From Xenococcaceae cyanobacterium MO_167.B27 (lineage in GTDB: Bacteria; Cyanobacteriota; Cyanobacteriia; Cyanobacteriales; Xenococcaceae), in NCBI GenBank assembly GCA_030065935.1, contig JASJCP010000027.1, positions 1 to 62,949 on the forward strand: a stretch of DNA of 62,949 bases, read 5' to 3'. The position numbers and the translations under genes were made by a program. The notes beneath the pieces were generated by a model. That model saw nothing but the letters and a program-made list of their open reading frames with translations. It was not told the DNA's origin and did not search any database. The first letter of the stretch is position 1, and the number at the start of each line of letters is the position of its first letter. This document shows positions 1 to 8,857 of this stretch, piece by piece.

Positions 1-102
1 TTTTTAATTCAGGTAATTCTAGCTTGTTTTGCCTTCAAACTATTGATTTGTCTAGGTTCTGGGCGTTGGGTTGGAGTTGCTGCTCTCAACCGCGCATTTA
101 CC

Positions 103-131
103 AATATACTTACTTCATTTATTAATGTCAA
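103..131 (-). promoter_or_regulatory. Consensus-like sigma-70 promoter firing leftward out of the window
   Basis: On the minus strand TTGACA (126-131) is followed after 17 bases by TATATT (103-108). Transcription would start near base 96 and leave the window, so the target gene is not visible. The rest of 1-242 holds no convincing coding sequence apart from the ribosome-binding region of glyQ. Confidence 0.5.
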
Positions 132-260
132 CCCCTTTTTGGAAATTTTCTAAAAAAATTTTGATTTTTAGAGTGAATAACTTTCTCAAATAACCCTGTG
201 ATATGGTGTTGAGGCATATTTTTATTACTGTCACCTAGTCTATTGAGGAGATTGTGGGAA

Positions 261-1139
261 ATGACTTCTTTGATGTTTCAGGAAATCGTTAGTGCTTTAA
301 ACACTTTTTGGAGTAGTCGTGGATGTTTAATTGCTCAACCTTATGACACGGAAAAAGGGGCTGGAACAATGAGTCATCACACCTTTTTACGTGCTATTGG
401 ACCTGAACCTTGGTCTGTTGCTTATATAGAGCCTTGTCGTCGTCCTACAGATGGGCGTTATGGGGAAAATCCTAATCGAGTTCAGCATTATTTCCAGTAT
501 CAGGTTTTGATTAAGCCTTCACCTAAAAACATTCAAGAAATTTATTTAGAGTCTTTGAAAACTTTGGGAATTAAACCAGAGGATCACGATATTAGATTTG
601 TAGAGGATAATTGGGAGTCTCCTACTTTAGGTGCTTGGGGAGTAGGATGGGAAGTTTGGTTAGACGGGATGGAAATCACTCAGTTTACTTATTTTCAACA
701 ATGTGGAGGAATTGATTGTCGTCCTGTCTGTATTGAAATTACTTACGGATTAGAAAGATTAGCGATGTATCTACAAGGTGTGGATAGTATTAATCAAATT
801 AAATGGAACGAAACTACTGATTATGGGGATATTTTTCTTCAAGCAGAGATAGAACAATGTACTTATAATTTTGAGGCTTCTGATCCTGACTTACTACTTA
901 GCTTATTCAATTTGTATGAGAAAGAGGCAACTCAGTTGATTGAAAGAAGGTTAGTGGTGCCTAGTTTGGATTATGTACTGAAGTGTTCTCACAGTTTTAA
1001 TTTATTGGATGCTAGAGGGGTAATTGCGGTTGCAGAAAGAACTCGTTACATTGGCAGAATTCGTAATTTGGCACGAAAAGTAGCTAACTTGTATCTACAG
1101 CAAAGAGAAAGTCTCGGTTTTCCGCTCCAAAAAAGTTAA
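261..1139 (+). CDS. glyQ: Glycyl-tRNA synthetase alpha subunit
   Basis: This is the catalytic alpha subunit of the bacterial alpha2beta2 glycyl-tRNA synthetase, which charges tRNA-Gly in the cytoplasm. The 292-residue product is near the usual family length, and the whole protein is recognisable: an N-terminal MFQEIVSAL segment, then [16 protein letters not shown], and the family core with [17 protein letters not shown] and [14 protein letters not shown] start at ATG 261 because GAGGAG at 245-250 is a good ribosome-binding site for it. An in-frame TTG at 243 would add six atypical residues. The beta subunit gene glyS is not in the window, as is common in cyanobacteria, where the two are unlinked. 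Confidence 0.97.
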   Translation: MTSLMFQEIVSALNTFWSSRGCLIAQPYDTEKGAGTMSHHTFLRAIGPEPWSVAYIEPCRRPTDGRYGENPNRVQHYFQYQVLIKPSPKNIQEIYLESLKTLGIKPEDHDIRFVEDNWESPTLGAWGVGWEVWLDGMEITQFTYFQQCGGIDCRPVCIEITYGLERLAMYLQGVDSINQIKWNETTDYGDIFLQAEIEQCTYNFEASDPDLLLSLFNLYEKEATQLIERRLVVPSLDYVLKCSHSFNLLDARGVIAVAERTRYIGRIRNLARKVANLYLQQRESLGFPLQKS

Positions 1140-1198
1140 GTGTTCCAAAATCTCTTGCTATGATTTTTCTGGGTTAAGAAATATTACGGCAAAGCAAA

Positions 1199-1687
1199 AT
1201 GGTTGAAAATTTAACTGATATCCTCAAGCCGATCGCTGATTGGTTTAATAGCTTGGGTACTCCTGAATTCATAGTTCATTGGGGTCATCCTTTTTTAATG
1301 GGAATTGTGATTTTTGTGATGGGTAGTTTTGTTGCATTGACAGGATGGCGTAGTCGAATCCTAGCAGCAACAAACGAAGATGTAGCAATAGAGAATAAAG
1401 CAGATCATCGTAAAATTGCACCCTTGATGTACATATTTTTAGCGTCTGGCTACACTGGAGGAGTTTTATCTTTAGTTATGCAAAACGAGCCAATAATAGA
1501 AAGTCCTCATTTTTTGACTGGTTCTATTGTATTGATTTTATTGACAATCAATGCAGTAATTTCTGGTACTGGCTTCATTGGGAATAAGGCTACCCTGCGT
1601 ACAATTCATGCTTATTTGGGTAGTGCTGCTTTAGCTCTGTTGTTATTTCATGCAATTTTAGGATTAAAGCTAGGCTTATCTATTTAA
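1199..1687 (+). CDS. DUF4079 family four-helix membrane protein
   Basis: The product has 162 residues and about four hydrophobic helices: near 28-48, 75-93, 105-125 and 138-160. Conserved-looking histidines lie at or near helix ends (HWGHPFLMG, then HAYLG and LFHAILGL). It matches the cyanobacterial/plastid DUF4079 family, whose function is not known to me. The histidine pattern resembles cytochrome b561-like proteins, so haem binding is possible but only inferred. It follows glyQ on the same strand after a 59-base gap and is closed by a strong terminator, so it may be co-transcribed with glyQ. Confidence 0.8.
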   Translation: MVENLTDILKPIADWFNSLGTPEFIVHWGHPFLMGIVIFVMGSFVALTGWRSRILAATNEDVAIENKADHRKIAPLMYIFLASGYTGGVLSLVMQNEPIIESPHFLTGSIVLILLTINAVISGTGFIGNKATLRTIHAYLGSAALALLLFHAILGLKLGLSI

Positions 1688-1724
1688 GTTTTTAAGTATT
1701 GTTCTTAAACTGAGAACAATCATG

Positions 1725-1758
1725 ACAACCATATCGTAGTAGGTATGGTTGTTTTTTT
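1725..1758 (+). terminator. Rho-independent terminator after the DUF4079 gene
   Basis: ACAACCATA (1725-1733) pairs with TATGGTTGT (1744-1752) across a ten-base loop and runs into a stretch of seven T. A second hairpin, ATTGTTCT/AGAACAAT, lies just upstream at about 1699-1720. Confidence 0.8.
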
Positions 1759-1813
1759 AGTTGTGCTATCTTGCGAAAGACCTAATAAGACGATGCAGTA
1801 AAACAATTAATCT

Positions 1814-4126
1814 ATGAATCGAGATAGCTGGATTATTACTTGTTGGAGTTATGTTCTAGGATTACTCACTACTGGAATTTTTTATTTTGATTACGTCAAG
1901 CTGTCTATCTGGAATGAAATTCAATTCCTAGCTTACTTAACTTTATTGGGTATTGTTATTGTCCTGATTTTATCTCGGTTAAAATATTTTCAATTTAAGA
2001 ATTTAGTATATGTTGGGATGATAGGAGTTTTTATTGTTGCTCCGATTTATTTCCAATTACGTTATCCTCAACCTAAAGTAGATGATATTAGTCGTGAATT
2101 AACTAAATTAGGAAATAGGGAACTAGTTGTAGTTACTGGCAAAGTTTTAGATGAGCCTAGGCTGACAGAAAGTAATAAGATTAGACTATGGTTGAAGGTA
2201 AATCAGTTTCAAAAATTAGAACCTCAAAACCTAGAAAACACAATTAAAGAAGTATCTGGTAAATTGTATGTCACATTACCTTTATTAGAAGTTAAAAATA
2301 TTTATCCTCAACAGTATTTGAAAATCAAAGGTTTTATTTACGAGCCTAAAATATCTCAAAATCCAGGTCAATTTAATTTTAAAAGGTACTTACAAAATCA
2401 AGGTTGTTTTGCAGGTTTTAAAGGACTAAATATTATTCAGGAGACAACAAAACAAAAACCAAGTTGGGGTTGGTGGAAAGTTAGGAGAAGAATTATTCGC
2501 GCTCAAGTCAGAGGTTTAGATAGTCCTATAGGACAGTTGGTAAGTTCGATGGTTTTAGGGAGAAGGGCTGTAGATTTACCCCATGATATTCGTAATTTAT
2601 TTATTAAAACAGGTTTAGCTCATATTTTAGCTGCTTCAGGATTTCATGTTTCTTTACTATTGGGAATGGTTTTAAGATTAACAAGTTCTCTAACAGCTAA
2701 ATTAAAATTAGGGATTGGACTAGGTTGTTTATTTATTTATAGCTGTCTAACAGGATTTTCTCCATCTGTTATGCGAGCAGTTTTAATGGGAAGTGGTGTT
2801 TTAATTGCACTTAGTATTGGAGGAAAAGTCAAACCTTTAGGCTCTTTATTATTATCTCTAATAATTCTTTTGTTAGTTAATCCTCTGTGGATTTGGAATT
2901 TAGGATTACAGCTTAGTTTTTTGGCTACTTTAGGGTTGATTATTTCTGTACCTGCAATAGAGAAAAAATTAGACTGGATGCCACCTTTATTTGCTACTGC
3001 GGTTTCGATTCCTCTTGCTGCATCCATCTGGACTTTACCATTAATTATTTTTACTTTTAATACTGTTTCTACTTACAGCATAATCGTGAATGTAGTTAGT
3101 ATGCCTTTAGTTACAGCTATTAGTTTAGGAGGAATGATTAGCTCTTTGATAAGTTTGATGATTCCTGTTATCGGTAGCTTATGTACTTCTGTTTTATATT
3201 ATCCTTGTATATTATTAATTGAAATAACTAACTTTTTTTCTAATTTACCTGGAAGTATTTTAGTGGTTGGAAAAATATCTTTAGGAATAGTAATTATAAT
3301 TTATGGCTTAATTTGTATGACTTGGTTAAATCAATGGTGGCAAAAAAAATGGTGGCTATCTTTATTGTTGAGTATTGTTATAATTTCTGTTCCTATTGCC
3401 TATACTAATTTAAGTTTATTTAAAATTACTGTCTTGAAAGCATACCGTGAACCAATTGTAGTAATTCAGGATCGAGGAGAAGTTGTCTTAATTAATAGTG
3501 GCAAAAATAGCAATACTGTAAAATATACTATTATCCCTTTTTTAGTTTCTCAGGGAATCAATAAAATAGATTACGGAATTGCTTTGAATAACAAATATAA
3601 TTCAAGTGAAAGTTGGTCTTATCTCAGCAAAAGCCTTGTTGTGAAAGACTTGATACTTAATAATAATGCTCAAATTTTGTCAGAAAATCAAGCAATTAAA
3701 ACTGATTCAACTGTTATTGATTTTATCGAAGATGAAGCACCAGTAATAAATATTAAAACTGATAAATATAACTGGCTGATTACTGATAATTTAGAGCGGG
3801 ATAATTTAAGTTATTTGGAGAATTATATTAAGCAAAATCAATTAAATTCTCTACCTCTTGTTTTACTTTGGGCAGGAAATAAGTTAGAACCAAAATGGCT
3901 AAATTTGTTACATCCTGAAGTTGCGATTGCTATAAATGTTTCCTCTTCCAATACCCTTTTCCGCCCCTCCGATAGAGAAACTCCATTGACGAAGTCGAAG
4001 GGACAAAATAAAAGACAACTAATAACACAATCGGATTTAGATTGGACTTATATCATAGAAAATGATGGTGCAATTACTTGGACTCCTAAAAGGGGATTTC
4101 AGAGCAATTTTCAGATTGATGAATAG
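1814..4126 (+). CDS. comEC: ComEC/Rec2-family DNA uptake channel
   Basis: ComEC forms the inner-membrane channel that carries single-stranded DNA into the cell during natural transformation. The 770-residue product has three hydrophobic N-terminal helices (about 8-75), a DUF4131-like extracytoplasmic domain (about 80-220), and the polytopic Competence core (about 240-530) with the family segment GLAHILAASGFHVSLL. The C-terminal region (about 545-690) looks like the ComEC beta-lactamase-like domain (VVLINSGKNSNTVKYTIIPF), but I see no HxHxDH zinc motif, so it is probably non-catalytic. The extreme C-terminus (about 718-740) is encoded by a dispersed repeat. Stand-alone gene, oriented toward the convergent ftsH. 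Confidence 0.9.
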   Translation: MNRDSWIITCWSYVLGLLTTGIFYFDYVKLSIWNEIQFLAYLTLLGIVIVLILSRLKYFQFKNLVYVGMIGVFIVAPIYFQLRYPQPKVDDISRELTKLGNRELVVVTGKVLDEPRLTESNKIRLWLKVNQFQKLEPQNLENTIKEVSGKLYVTLPLLEVKNIYPQQYLKIKGFIYEPKISQNPGQFNFKRYLQNQGCFAGFKGLNIIQETTKQKPSWGWWKVRRRIIRAQVRGLDSPIGQLVSSMVLGRRAVDLPHDIRNLFIKTGLAHILAASGFHVSLLLGMVLRLTSSLTAKLKLGIGLGCLFIYSCLTGFSPSVMRAVLMGSGVLIALSIGGKVKPLGSLLLSLIILLLVNPLWIWNLGLQLSFLATLGLIISVPAIEKKLDWMPPLFATAVSIPLAASIWTLPLIIFTFNTVSTYSIIVNVVSMPLVTAISLGGMISSLISLMIPVIGSLCTSVLYYPCILLIEITNFFSNLPGSILVVGKISLGIVIIIYGLICMTWLNQWWQKKWWLSLLLSIVIISVPIAYTNLSLFKITVLKAYREPIVVIQDRGEVVLINSGKNSNTVKYTIIPFLVSQGINKIDYGIALNNKYNSSESWSYLSKSLVVKDLILNNNAQILSENQAIKTDSTVIDFIEDEAPVINIKTDKYNWLITDNLERDNLSYLENYIKQNQLNSLPLVLLWAGNKLEPKWLNLLHPEVAIAINVSSSNTLFRPSDRETPLTKSKGQNKRQLITQSDLDWTYIIENDGAITWTPKRGFQSNFQIDE
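3959..4010 (+). repeat. Dispersed TTCG-rich repeat inside the 3' end of comEC
   Basis: The core GACGAAGTCGAAGGGAC (3988-4004) is G+C-richer than the surrounding gene and shares words with non-coding repeats near 8757 (GTCCCTTCG) and 30225 (ACTTCGTCGCCCTTC). It keeps the reading frame open, encoding roughly RPSDRETPLTKSKG. The relationship is inferred from short shared words only. Confidence 0.5.
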
Positions 4127-4202
4127 AGTAACTAGAACTTGAACTTTAAACATTTACCATTTAGCATTTATCAATTCAATGTTTAATATTCAATCAGTAA
4201 TA

Positions 4203-6110
4203 TTAGACTGCTAGTTTTTTCAGGGAAGATGCGGAAAACTTTTTAACTAGCTTGCGGAATTCTTCCCCTTCAATAGTTTCTTTTTCAACGAGAATATCGG
4301 TGATGCGATCAATAGTATAACGGTTCTCTTGAATGATTTTTTTAGCATTCTCATAACACTGTAAAACAATAGTGCGAACTTGAGAATCAATGCGAGCAGC
4401 GATCGCTTCTGAATATTCCGAACGTTGCATGGAGTCATTACCCAAGAATACTGGCTGCTCCTGACTTTCCAAGGCTAACAAACCTAAATCCGACATTCCA
4501 AATTTAGTTACCATCTGTCTTGCCATAGATGTTACCTTCTCTAAGTCGTTACTAGCTCCTGTGGTAACTTCAGTATCACCAAAAATTATATCTTCTGCTG
4601 CCCTACCCCCCAAGGTAGAAGTTATTTTCGCTAAAATTTGGCTTCTAGCGACTAAACCCTGTTCTTCATCGGGAGTAAACCAAGTTAGTCCCTTTGCTTG
4701 TCCCCGTGGAATTAGAGTGACTTTTTCTACCAAATCGTGACCAGGAGTGAGGGTAGCGACGATCGCATGACCAATTTCATGATAAGCAATCAATCGTTTG
4801 GCTTTACTATCTATCAGGGGAGTTCCCTCCATCCCTGCTACCACCCGATCTACCGCATCGTTAATTTCTGACATGGTCACTGCTTCTTTGCGTCTTCTGG
4901 CGGTGAGAATTGCAGCTTCATTGAGTAAATTAGCTAAATCCGCCCCACTAAACCCAGGAGTACGACGGGCGATCGCTTCTAAAGAAACTTCAGAGTCAAT
5001 TTTTTTGTCACGACTATGAACTTCTAAAATCCCCAGTCTGCCTTTATAGTCGGGGTAATCTACCATTACTTGGCGATCAAAACGACCAGGACGTAATAAA
5101 GCTGCATCAAGCACATCAGGGCGGTTAGTAGCAGCAATTACAATCACCCCTGAATTCCCTTCAAAACCATCCATCTCCGTGAGAAGTTGATTAAGAGTCT
5201 GTTCTCTCTCATCATTACCTCCCCCAATACCAGCACCTCTTTGACGACCCACCGCATCAATCTCATCAATAAAAATCAAACAGGGGGCATTTTCTTTAGC
5301 TTTACGGAATAAATCTCTAACTCTCGAAGCACCTACCCCAACAAACATCTCTACAAACTCTGAACCAGAAATACTAAAGAAAGGCACACCAGCTTCTCCT
5401 GCGATCGCCTTTGCCAATAGAGTTTTACCTGTTCCAGGGGGTCCAATTAACAACATTCCCCGAGGTATTTTTGCTCCTACTGCGGTAAATTTCTCTGGTT
5501 CTTTAAGAAAAGTGACAACTTCCTGTAATTCTTCCTTAGCTTCTTCAATTCCTGCCACATCATCAAATTTTACTCCTGTTTTGGCTTCCATTTGAAATCT
5601 AGCTCTAGATTTACCAAAACTAAAAGCTTGACCCGAAACATTGGCAGAACGACGGATAATCATAATCAGTCCTAATAACAGCAGAAAGATTACCAGTAAA
5701 TTAATCAAGATACTAGCAGTGGTAGAACGGTCGATAGAAGTCTTGTTCTCAAATTCTGCACCAGATTCTCTTATTTTAGAAGCCAAACCAGGATTATTCT
5801 CAAATACTAAAACATCCTTGCTTACTTCTGGCTGTTGTTTTAGAGTGACTTTCGCCCTATTGTTCGTTTCATCTAGTTCTACTTTGCTTACTTCTCCTTG
5901 CTCTAACTTTCGGAGAAATTCCCCGTAATTGAGAGATGACTGGTCTTTTTGTGCTAAAACAGGGGTTGCCAGAAGAACTGTTTGCAGAATCATCCAACCA
6001 GCAGCTAATCTACCCAGAGAACCCAGCCTAGCTTTGGGTTTTACTGATTTTGTAAGTCTGAGATTTTGTGGAGTGGAAGTGCAAAGATTCTTTTGAGACA
6101 GTCGTTTCAT
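4203..6110 (-). CDS. ftsH: ATP-dependent zinc metalloprotease FtsH
   Basis: FtsH is a membrane-anchored hexameric AAA+ protease. Cyanobacterial copies degrade damaged photosystem subunits and regulators. The 635-residue product has a basic N-terminus, a first membrane helix (about 36-53), an extracytoplasmic domain (54-128), and a second helix (about 133-152). The AAA domain follows, with Walker A GPPGTGKT at 223-230, Walker B LIFIDEID at about 278-285 and NRPD at 329-332. The zinc-protease motif is HEIGH at 444-448. The [15 protein letters not shown] segment of the extracytoplasmic domain looks closer to the FtsH1/FtsH3 branch than to FtsH2, but this assignment is from memory. The N-terminal extension of about 35 residues is longer than usual. 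Stand-alone, convergent with comEC. Confidence 0.97.
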   Translation of the reverse strand: MKRLSQKNLCTSTPQNLRLTKSVKPKARLGSLGRLAAGWMILQTVLLATPVLAQKDQSSLNYGEFLRKLEQGEVSKVELDETNNRAKVTLKQQPEVSKDVLVFENNPGLASKIRESGAEFENKTSIDRSTTASILINLLVIFLLLLGLIMIIRRSANVSGQAFSFGKSRARFQMEAKTGVKFDDVAGIEEAKEELQEVVTFLKEPEKFTAVGAKIPRGMLLIGPPGTGKTLLAKAIAGEAGVPFFSISGSEFVEMFVGVGASRVRDLFRKAKENAPCLIFIDEIDAVGRQRGAGIGGGNDEREQTLNQLLTEMDGFEGNSGVIVIAATNRPDVLDAALLRPGRFDRQVMVDYPDYKGRLGILEVHSRDKKIDSEVSLEAIARRTPGFSGADLANLLNEAAILTARRRKEAVTMSEINDAVDRVVAGMEGTPLIDSKAKRLIAYHEIGHAIVATLTPGHDLVEKVTLIPRGQAKGLTWFTPDEEQGLVARSQILAKITSTLGGRAAEDIIFGDTEVTTGASNDLEKVTSMARQMVTKFGMSDLGLLALESQEQPVFLGNDSMQRSEYSEAIAARIDSQVRTIVLQCYENAKKIIQENRYTIDRITDILVEKETIEGEEFRKLVKKFSASSLKKLAV

Positions 6111-6520
6111 CTGACAACTAGGTTTGATAAGAAAAATTGTTTGGGTAACTCAAAGATAACGAAAAAATCGTTAGATACGCTATTGATTCAATGAACCGAG
6201 ATAGAATAACGATGTTTTTACCCCCCAGAATCTAAAATAGCAGGAACAAAAATTCCAACTCTTCATTCTTGGTTTATGGATTCTGACGTAATTTCCTTAC
6301 CATAGCAATTTCTTAAGGAATGGTGGGTACTTTAGAGGGTGTCGATTAACTTTTTAGACAATACAAGATTCGCAGAATCCATCTGCTTAATCAATGTCTT
6401 TTCCATTCAATTTAGGAAATCTATCCAATTAATCTGGTAAATTCGCTGGGGATAAATATATTCCCCTATCTAACAGTCTATAAATTTACTGTCCAATAAT
6501 TTAACTTACAGAAAACTACC
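6111..6520. other. Intergenic spacer between divergent ftsH and the cohesin-like gene
   Basis: The 410-base spacer must hold both promoters. I see no credible small gene. It contains modest dyads, for example GATTC-GCA-GAATC near 6369 and TACCAT...ATGGT near 6299-6327, but no confident -35/-10 pair. Confidence 0.4.
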
Positions 6521-7558
6521 ATGAATGAAGCTACTGGCATAAATTTAAGTGTTGAAGGTTCAACAGGTGCGCCTGGGGAACTTGTCACTGTACCAATACT
6601 AATTGATGATGCTACAGATGTTGTCTCTTTAAATCTGCTTCTGACTTACGACACAACCTTACTGAGCATTCCTGACCCCAACACTGAAACAGAAGAGAAT
6701 GAAGGAGTCAGAAGAGCGGGAATTAGTGAAAATTGGGTATTTACTGACCCAGACCTAAATGACTTAAACCCAGTAGCCAATGTGAATCAAGAAACTGGAG
6801 AAGTCAGTATTAGTCTGGTCAAAACTGACACTGAACCAACTCAAGGCTCTGGTAGGATTCTCGAAATTGATTTTCTAATTGCTGAAGATGCGGAACTAGG
6901 TTCAACCACTTCTATAGATTTACAACCATCTAGACGTGATGATACCTCTCGTATTGGTATTGGTAATGAAGATTTACTCCTAACAGAAAGTGTTTTAACC
7001 GATGACGATATAACTGTAGGAGATTCTTCCAACACTATTGAAGATTCTTCCAACACTATCGAATTATTCAGATTCCGTAATACTACTTTTGATACAGGAA
7101 CTTACGTTTTTGTGGGAGAAGCAGAAAGAGATGCTATTTTAGCCAACCCCGATTTTAATCAAACTTTTGAACTAGAAGGGGATGGCAATCCTGCTTTTGT
7201 TGCTAGTACTGTATCAGGAGATGATTTAGAGGGTTTCTTTCGTCTCTCAAGTCTTGATAATCCAGGAACTTTTCTGTTTGTTGGACAAGGAGAATATGAT
7301 GCTATCTTTGCTCCAGACTCAGATCAAAGAGATAGGTGGGAACAACAAGGTTTTGATACTGATGGTACTACCGACATTCCCGAATTTTATCTCTATGGTG
7401 TTGGTGCTGGTCTAGGAACACAGTTTAATCGTTTCCAAAATCGGGCAAACAATACTTTCTTGTATGCAGGACCAGACGAAACAGCAGCAATCAATAATGA
7501 CCCGAATTTTTCAGCAGTTTTCTTCGATCAAGGCGCTGCTTTTGAATCCTTAAATTAA
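6521..7558 (+). CDS. Cohesin-like protein with a C-terminal DUF5648-type repeat region
   Basis: Residues about 5-160 look like a cohesin/CBM-like beta-sandwich (VEGSTGAPGELVTVPILIDD, then LTYDTTLLSIPD and GRILEIDFLIAEDAE). Residues about 178-345 hold repeats of the type FRFRNTTFDTGTYVFVGEAERDAI and FNRFQNRANNTFLYAGPDE, recognisable as the DUF5648-like segment often found at the C-termini of secreted cyanobacterial proteins. The protein is acidic and Asp/Asn-rich, as in calcium-binding exoproteins, yet it has no signal peptide, so type I or another Sec-independent export is possible (inferred). The linker contains a perfect duplication (DSSNTIE twice) coded by a tandem repeat at about 7022-7062. 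No operon partners. Confidence 0.6.
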   Translation: MNEATGINLSVEGSTGAPGELVTVPILIDDATDVVSLNLLLTYDTTLLSIPDPNTETEENEGVRRAGISENWVFTDPDLNDLNPVANVNQETGEVSISLVKTDTEPTQGSGRILEIDFLIAEDAELGSTTSIDLQPSRRDDTSRIGIGNEDLLLTESVLTDDDITVGDSSNTIEDSSNTIELFRFRNTTFDTGTYVFVGEAERDAILANPDFNQTFELEGDGNPAFVASTVSGDDLEGFFRLSSLDNPGTFLFVGQGEYDAIFAPDSDQRDRWEQQGFDTDGTTDIPEFYLYGVGAGLGTQFNRFQNRANNTFLYAGPDETAAINNDPNFSAVFFDQGAAFESLN

Positions 7559-7752
7559 TTTACACATTCTTTATGTGGTCATCAAATTTTGACTAAGGCT
7601 TGACAGACAACTGTTGGGTTATAATATCTTAATATTTATGATGATTAATCGTTCATCTTTTTATAGTTTGTGGCAATAAACTGTAGAGAGAGAGAAGTAG
7701 GTTTTTAATAAACCGAAGGAACACACCGCATTTATATTAAGAAGAGGACAAC

Positions 7753-7980
7753 ATGATGTTTGCGTTTTCTCTATGCTGTTTAGGAGTAGTGGCGATCGCA
7801 ATCTACCTTAGCACCAAAATTAAGGATGAAGTTTTTAAAGTCGGCATGGGCTTTACCGCCCTTGCTTTCTCCCTAGTTGTGCTAATCTGCGCGCCGTGGA
7901 CGCTTAAACTTATTGTGGCAGCTATTCCTTTAGTAATCAGTGCTTTGGGAAGTCTGTCTGTAGAAAATTTTAGATTGTAA
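7753..7980 (+). CDS. Conserved small two-helix membrane protein of unknown function
   Basis: The 75-residue product has hydrophobic helices at about 3-19 and 30-68, the second long enough to be two spans. A short charged loop (STKIKDEVFK) lies between them. A purine-rich stretch (AAGAAGAGGAC) precedes ATG 7753, and TTGACA (7600-7605) with TATAAT (7620-7625) lies upstream, though with a short 14-base spacing. I recognise it only as a typical small cyanobacterial membrane protein. The next gene is psb35 on the same strand, so a thylakoid role can be guessed but not shown. Confidence 0.55.
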   Translation: MMFAFSLCCLGVVAIAIYLSTKIKDEVFKVGMGFTALAFSLVVLICAPWTLKLIVAAIPLVISALGSLSVENFRL

Positions 7981-8332
7981 CAAAACACACAATATCGTTT
8001 TGCTTTTTAGTATATACAGATAATTGACAGGGAAATAGAGAAGATGGATAGGACACCCACATCAACAAGCCAAAAGCCTCCATGCTTCAAGCTAACATCT
8101 GTCTTAATCAAAAACTGAAGTGATATAAAGGCAAATTCAAAAAGCAAGACGACAAAATTTGAGTTCTAGTCCTTTGAACATCGACTTTTATATATAGCAA
8201 ACTCCTTAATTATTTGGTTTTATCGTACTGTATCAAGACATAAAATCAAGCAATTGGAACTGGATATCAATTCCACTGAATCAACAACTTTTGGTAATAT
8301 TATCTAAAGTTAAATTAAGGAGAGTTAAACTG
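7981..8332. other. Spacer before psb35
   Basis: The 352-base spacer has no credible gene. It contains TTGACA at 8024-8029 with a poor -10 (GATAGG) 17 bases on, and an AT-rich TATATATAG stretch near 8190-8198 that could be a -10 region for psb35. Confidence 0.3.
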
Positions 8333-8551
8333 ATGTCTTTATTGATGGAAGTAGCAAGTACAGGAGGTAAATTTCCCACTTACTTCGTAGCTGTTTATGT
8401 AGTGGGCTTTATTGCTGCTGTAGGCATCGGTTCATTTGCCTGGTACAATTCTAAACGCCCTGCTGGTTGGGAAGATGCAGAACGTCCCGATTTCATTCCA
8501 GAGATGAAATCAGATGAAAATCCTGAAGATGCTTCTACAAAAGAATCTTAG
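8333..8551 (+). CDS. psb35: Photosystem II assembly protein Psb35-like
   Basis: The 72-residue protein has one transmembrane helix (about 15-38) followed by the conserved WYNSKRPAGWEDAERPDFIP block and an acidic tail. This matches my memory of Psb35 (Ssl2148 in Synechocystis 6803), a thylakoid protein that stabilises the CP47 assembly module of photosystem II and its associated high-light-inducible proteins. I start at ATG 8333 because AAGGAGAG at 8317-8324 is an ideal ribosome-binding site. An upstream in-frame GTG at 8291 would add 14 basic residues and lacks one. No CP47 or hli gene is nearby. Confidence 0.65.
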   Translation: MSLLMEVASTGGKFPTYFVAVYVVGFIAAVGIGSFAWYNSKRPAGWEDAERPDFIPEMKSDENPEDASTKES

Positions 8552-8650
8552 AGCTTTTCCATTGAAGTAGCAAGTAAGATAAAATTGCCTTTTATTGGTA
8601 AAAGCGATCGCTGTTATACGTGAGTTCGATGAAGACCTAAATTTTGGAGG

Positions 8651-8680
8651 GGTCTCCAGGTCAGAGGGTCTCCAGGTCAG
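8651..8680. repeat. Direct repeat GGTCTCCAGGTCAG, two copies
   Basis: GGTCTCCAGGTCAG occurs at 8651-8664 and 8667-8680, followed by degenerate GGGGTCAGAGGG words. Related GGGGTCAG words occur at about 39256 and, on the other strand, at 61661-61681, so this is a dispersed low-complexity repeat. An open frame across it (8595-8804) is not a credible gene. Confidence 0.6.
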
Positions 8681-8822
8681 GGGTCAGAGGGTGAGAGGGT
8701 CAGAAATACTGAAAAATCCTTACCTTACTAATTTGTCAGCATACATACGGCTTGTTCGTCCCTTCGCGCTGGCTCGGCGAAAAAAATTCAGTATGTTATG
8801 TTAGGGAGTATCCTTGGCAGGG

Positions 8823-8852
8823 AGCCACAAAGTTTTGGCTTTGTGGCTTTTT
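8823..8852 (+). terminator. Strong rho-independent terminator
   Basis: AGCCACAAAG (8823-8832) pairs with CTTTGTGGCT (8839-8848) around a TTTTGG loop, and a run of five T begins at 8848. It acts on the plus strand. It lies 270 bases after psb35, so it ends either a long psb35 3' UTR or an unannotated small RNA. Confidence 0.8.
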
Positions 8853-8857
8853 AAGGT

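Noticed and set aside
8595-8804. 69-codon frame after psb35
   Set aside because: It covers direct repeats (GGTCTCCAGGTCAG) and low-complexity sequence with no coding character.
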